Source: Cytophagia bacterium (lineage in GTDB: Bacteria > Bacteroidota > Bacteroidia > Cytophagales > Cyclobacteriaceae). Taken from it: DNA of 14,226 nucleotides. Where the stretch lies: contig JABXIP010000451.1 in NCBI GenBank assembly GCA_013373005.1, forward strand, positions 1 through 14,226. Direction: 5' to 3'. Shown one piece after another: positions 11,900-14,226 of the stretch; positions within the stretch are counted from its first letter, which is position 1, and the number at the start of each line of letters is the position of its first letter. Both the position numbers and the translations under genes were made by a program. The notes under the pieces were generated by a model that did not search any database, was not told where the DNA came from, and saw only the letters and a program-made list of their open reading frames with translations.

Positions 11900-14226
11900 A
11901 TGTTTAATAGAATATTACACAGACCGGTGTTCGCTGTGGTGATCTCGGTTGTGATCCTGTTTGTTGGGTCTTTAGCAATCAAACAATTGCCTATTTCCCA
12001 ATTCCCGCAAATTGCTCCTACAACGGTAAGTATTTTCATTGCTTACCCTGGTTCTAGTGCCGATGTACTAGTGAAGTCTACTTTGATTACCCTTGAAAAT
12101 GCCATTAACGGTGTTCAGGGAATGCGTTATATGACAACGGATGCTACCAGTGCTGGTGAGGCCACGTTGAATGTGATTTTTGAGCCGGGGACGGACCCCA
12201 ATATGGCAACGATTCAGGTAAAGACGAGGGTCGATCAGGTAATGCCCCTCTTGCCGGATCTAGTCCAGCGAGAGGGGGTAATCATCACACCAATTCAGCC
12301 AAGTATGCTCATGTACGTCAATTTATATGCTGACAATGAGCAATTGGATGAGAAGTTCCTCTTCAACTATGCTACTGTATCAATGATCCCTGAGATTCAA
12401 AGGATTAAAGGGGTGGCCAGGGCAAAAATTCTTGGTAGCCGTAGGTACGCCATGCGTGTTTGGTTGAACCCTGACCGCATGAGAGCCTACAAAATTTCAG
12501 TAGAAGATGTAATGGAGGCCATGCAGGAGCAGAGTATTCTGGGTAGGCCAGGTAGAATTGGGCAAAGCTCAGGCATAGAAGCGCAATCTTTGGAGTATGT
12601 ACTGACCTATAAGGGACGTTTCAATACGGCCGAAGAATATGAGAGCATTATTATTCGAGCAAACTCCGAGGGTGAGAGCATTACGCTTGGAGATATCTCT
12701 AAAATTGAATTAGGTAGTGAGTTCTTCGATATTTATTCGAATCTCGATGGTCACCCGTCTGCTGCCATAGTATTGAAACAGAACTATGGTAGTAATGGTA
12801 GTGAGGTAATTCAGGAGGTTAAAGATCTACTAGAGGAGATGAGACCTAATTTCCCTCCGGGTGTCGACTATAAAATCTCTTATGATGTTTCGCAATTCCT
12901 AGATGCATCTATTGAGAAAGTGATTCATACACTGGGTGAGGCTTTCGTTCTTGTGGCCATAGTAGTGTTTGTTTTCCTAGGGGATTGGCGCTCAACACTT
13001 ATTCCAACACTGGCAGTGCCTGTGTCTTTGGTGGGAGCCTTCTTCTGTATGCAGATGTTTGGGCTGTCCATCAACCTAATTACACTTTTTGCCCTTGTAC
13101 TGGCTATTGGTATTGTGGTAGATGATGCTATTGTAGTGGTGGAGGCAGTGCACGAAAAGATGCATGCCAAGAATATAGGGCCATACAAGGCTACACAGCA
13201 GGTGCTACATGAAATTAGTGGTGCTATTATAGCCATTACCATGGTAATGACAGCTGTATTCGTACCCTTGATATTTATGACAGGTCCGGTTGGTGTATTC
13301 TACCGTCAGTTCTCAATCACCATGGCTTCTTCCATTGTACTTTCTTGTATAGTGGCACTAACACTTACTCCGGTACTTTGTGCTATGATTCTTAAGAAGC
13401 CAGAGCACGGTAAGAAGAAGAAAAGTCCACTAACAAAGGCCTTCGATGGCTTTAATAGAGTGTTTGATAGGTTTACAGGCAGGTATGCTGGTTTGCTACA
13501 AAAAATTGTTAGCAAGAGAATGATCACGGTCACTATACTCGTGGGATTCTGTGCCGGTGTATACTTCGTGAACAACTCATTACCTGCTGGTTTTATTCCT
13601 GGTGAAGACCAGGGAACAATCTATGCCATCATTCAGACACCTCCGGGTTCAACCCTTGAGCGAACCAATCAGGTAGCTCAGCAGCTTCAGAAAATTGCTG
13701 AAGAAGTTGATGGGGTTGAGTCTGTTTCATCATTGGCAGGTTATGAGATTATGACTGAAGGTCGTGGTTCAAATGCCGGTACCTGTTTGATTAACCTGAA
13801 AAACTGGTCTGAACGCGAGCATTCTGTTAAAGAGATAATGGAAGAGCTTGAGGAAGAATCTAAAGGTTTGGGTGCCATTATTGAATTCTTCGAACCACCG
13901 GCAGTACCTGGTTTTGGTTCATCGGGTGGTTTCTCTCTTCGTTTGCTCGATAAGAATACCAGTACAGATTATGCTGAGTTTGATAAAACCAATCAGAAGT
14001 TCCTGGACGATTTGGGTAAACGACCAGAGCTAACAGGTCTCTTTACATTCTTTGCAGCAAACTATCCTCAGTATGAGTTAGTGATCGACAATAAAGCCGC
14101 CATGCAGAAAGGTGTTTCTATTGGTAAAGCCATGGAAAACCTGAACATTCTCATTGGTAGTACTTATGAGCAAGGCTTTATCCGTTTTGGTCGATTCTTC
14201 AAGGTGTATGTGCAGTCAGCTCCTGA
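11900..14226 (+). CDS. RND multidrug efflux pump, AcrB/MexB-like (3' end beyond the window)
   Basis: This inner-membrane, proton-driven pump of the hydrophobe/amphiphile efflux (HAE1) class is open for 775 codons to the window edge without a stop or frameshift; AcrB-type proteins are about 1040-1050 aa, so roughly a quarter is missing. It starts MFNRILHRPVFAVVISVVIL (TM1), then KQLPISQFPQIAPTTVSIFI, the usual porter-domain entry. The proton-relay acids are Asp408 and Asp409 in GIVVDDAIVVVE (TM4), at the same place as in AcrB. FVFLGDWRSTLIPTLAVPVSLVG (TM2-TM3), TPVLCAMIL (end of TM6) and AGFIPGEDQGTIYAIIQTPPGST (second porter half) are conserved family blocks. It follows the adaptor gene by 24 bases, so they are co-transcribed. 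A TolC-like outer-membrane gene is expected downstream. Confidence 0.96.
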   Translation, partial: MFNRILHRPVFAVVISVVILFVGSLAIKQLPISQFPQIAPTTVSIFIAYPGSSADVLVKSTLITLENAINGVQGMRYMTTDATSAGEATLNVIFEPGTDPNMATIQVKTRVDQVMPLLPDLVQREGVIITPIQPSMLMYVNLYADNEQLDEKFLFNYATVSMIPEIQRIKGVARAKILGSRRYAMRVWLNPDRMRAYKISVEDVMEAMQEQSILGRPGRIGQSSGIEAQSLEYVLTYKGRFNTAEEYESIIIRANSEGESITLGDISKIELGSEFFDIYSNLDGHPSAAIVLKQNYGSNGSEVIQEVKDLLEEMRPNFPPGVDYKISYDVSQFLDASIEKVIHTLGEAFVLVAIVVFVFLGDWRSTLIPTLAVPVSLVGAFFCMQMFGLSINLITLFALVLAIGIVVDDAIVVVEAVHEKMHAKNIGPYKATQQVLHEISGAIIAITMVMTAVFVPLIFMTGPVGVFYRQFSITMASSIVLSCIVALTLTPVLCAMILKKPEHGKKKKSPLTKAFDGFNRVFDRFTGRYAGLLQKIVSKRMITVTILVGFCAGVYFVNNSLPAGFIPGEDQGTIYAIIQTPPGSTLERTNQVAQQLQKIAEEVDGVESVSSLAGYEIMTEGRGSNAGTCLINLKNWSEREHSVKEIMEELEEESKGLGAIIEFFEPPAVPGFGSSGGFSLRLLDKNTSTDYAEFDKTNQKFLDDLGKRPELTGLFTFFAANYPQYELVIDNKAAMQKGVSIGKAMENLNILIGSTYEQGFIRFGRFFKVYVQSAP

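Noticed and set aside
12925..13575. Two minus-strand open frames (105 and 89 codons)
   Set aside because: Both are antisense to the intact, well-conserved RND pump frame and rich in Ser/Thr as expected from its reverse complement.
1..14226. Mobile elements, CRISPR arrays, tRNA or rRNA genes
   Set aside because: No spaced repeat arrays, transposase or integrase frames, terminal inverted repeats, or tRNA-like cloverleafs were found on either strand.

Overview
The window reads as ordinary chromosome from a member of the Bacteroidota, probably a marine Cytophagales-type bacterium (lineage inferred, not proven). The signs are three promoters of the Bacteroidota form TTTR-N19-TAnnTTTG, AT-rich leaders without strong Shine-Dalgarno sites, the gene order yceD-rpmF-fabH-efp, and protein variants usual in this phylum (NFPYNISS in RsmA, GDMNGIGPE in PdxA). 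There are no tRNA or rRNA genes, insertion sequences, CRISPR arrays or phage genes, and no gene-free stretch over 300 bases.

Left half, minus strand (1-5917), read from right to left: pdxA (vitamin B6 synthesis); a small secreted acidic protein of unknown function; a SulP anion transporter tightly coupled to a beta-carbonic anhydrase (a probable bicarbonate uptake and interconversion pair); then yceD, rpmF, fabH and the first 27 codons of efp. YceD-L32-FabH-EF-P is a widespread ribosome/fatty-acid cluster. A good promoter sits before yceD and an intrinsic terminator follows rpmF.

Centre, plus strand (5999-9079), divergent from pdxA: rsmA (16S rRNA dimethyltransferase), mgtE (Mg2+ channel, GTG start overlapping rsmA) and a D-2-hydroxyacid dehydrogenase one base after mgtE. 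The three are packed as one translationally coupled unit.

Next (9085-10081) come greA and a HIT-family hydrolase. greA has its own promoter. Between that promoter and the greA start codon lie two consecutive hairpin-plus-U-tract structures, so most transcripts should face two terminators before reaching greA. This attenuator-like leader is the most interesting signal in the window.

Right end (10189-14226): a small membrane protein whose excellent promoter lies almost on its start codon (predicted leaderless mRNA), then an RND efflux system made of a lipoprotein-type periplasmic adaptor and an AcrB-like inner-membrane pump. The pump is open through the window edge at 775 codons. An outer-membrane TolC-type partner would be expected just beyond.

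I found no clearly new multi-gene system. The second-look items are the greA leader, the leaderless small protein, the direct repeat in the yceD promoter, the SulP/carbonic anhydrase pair and the two orphan secreted proteins.
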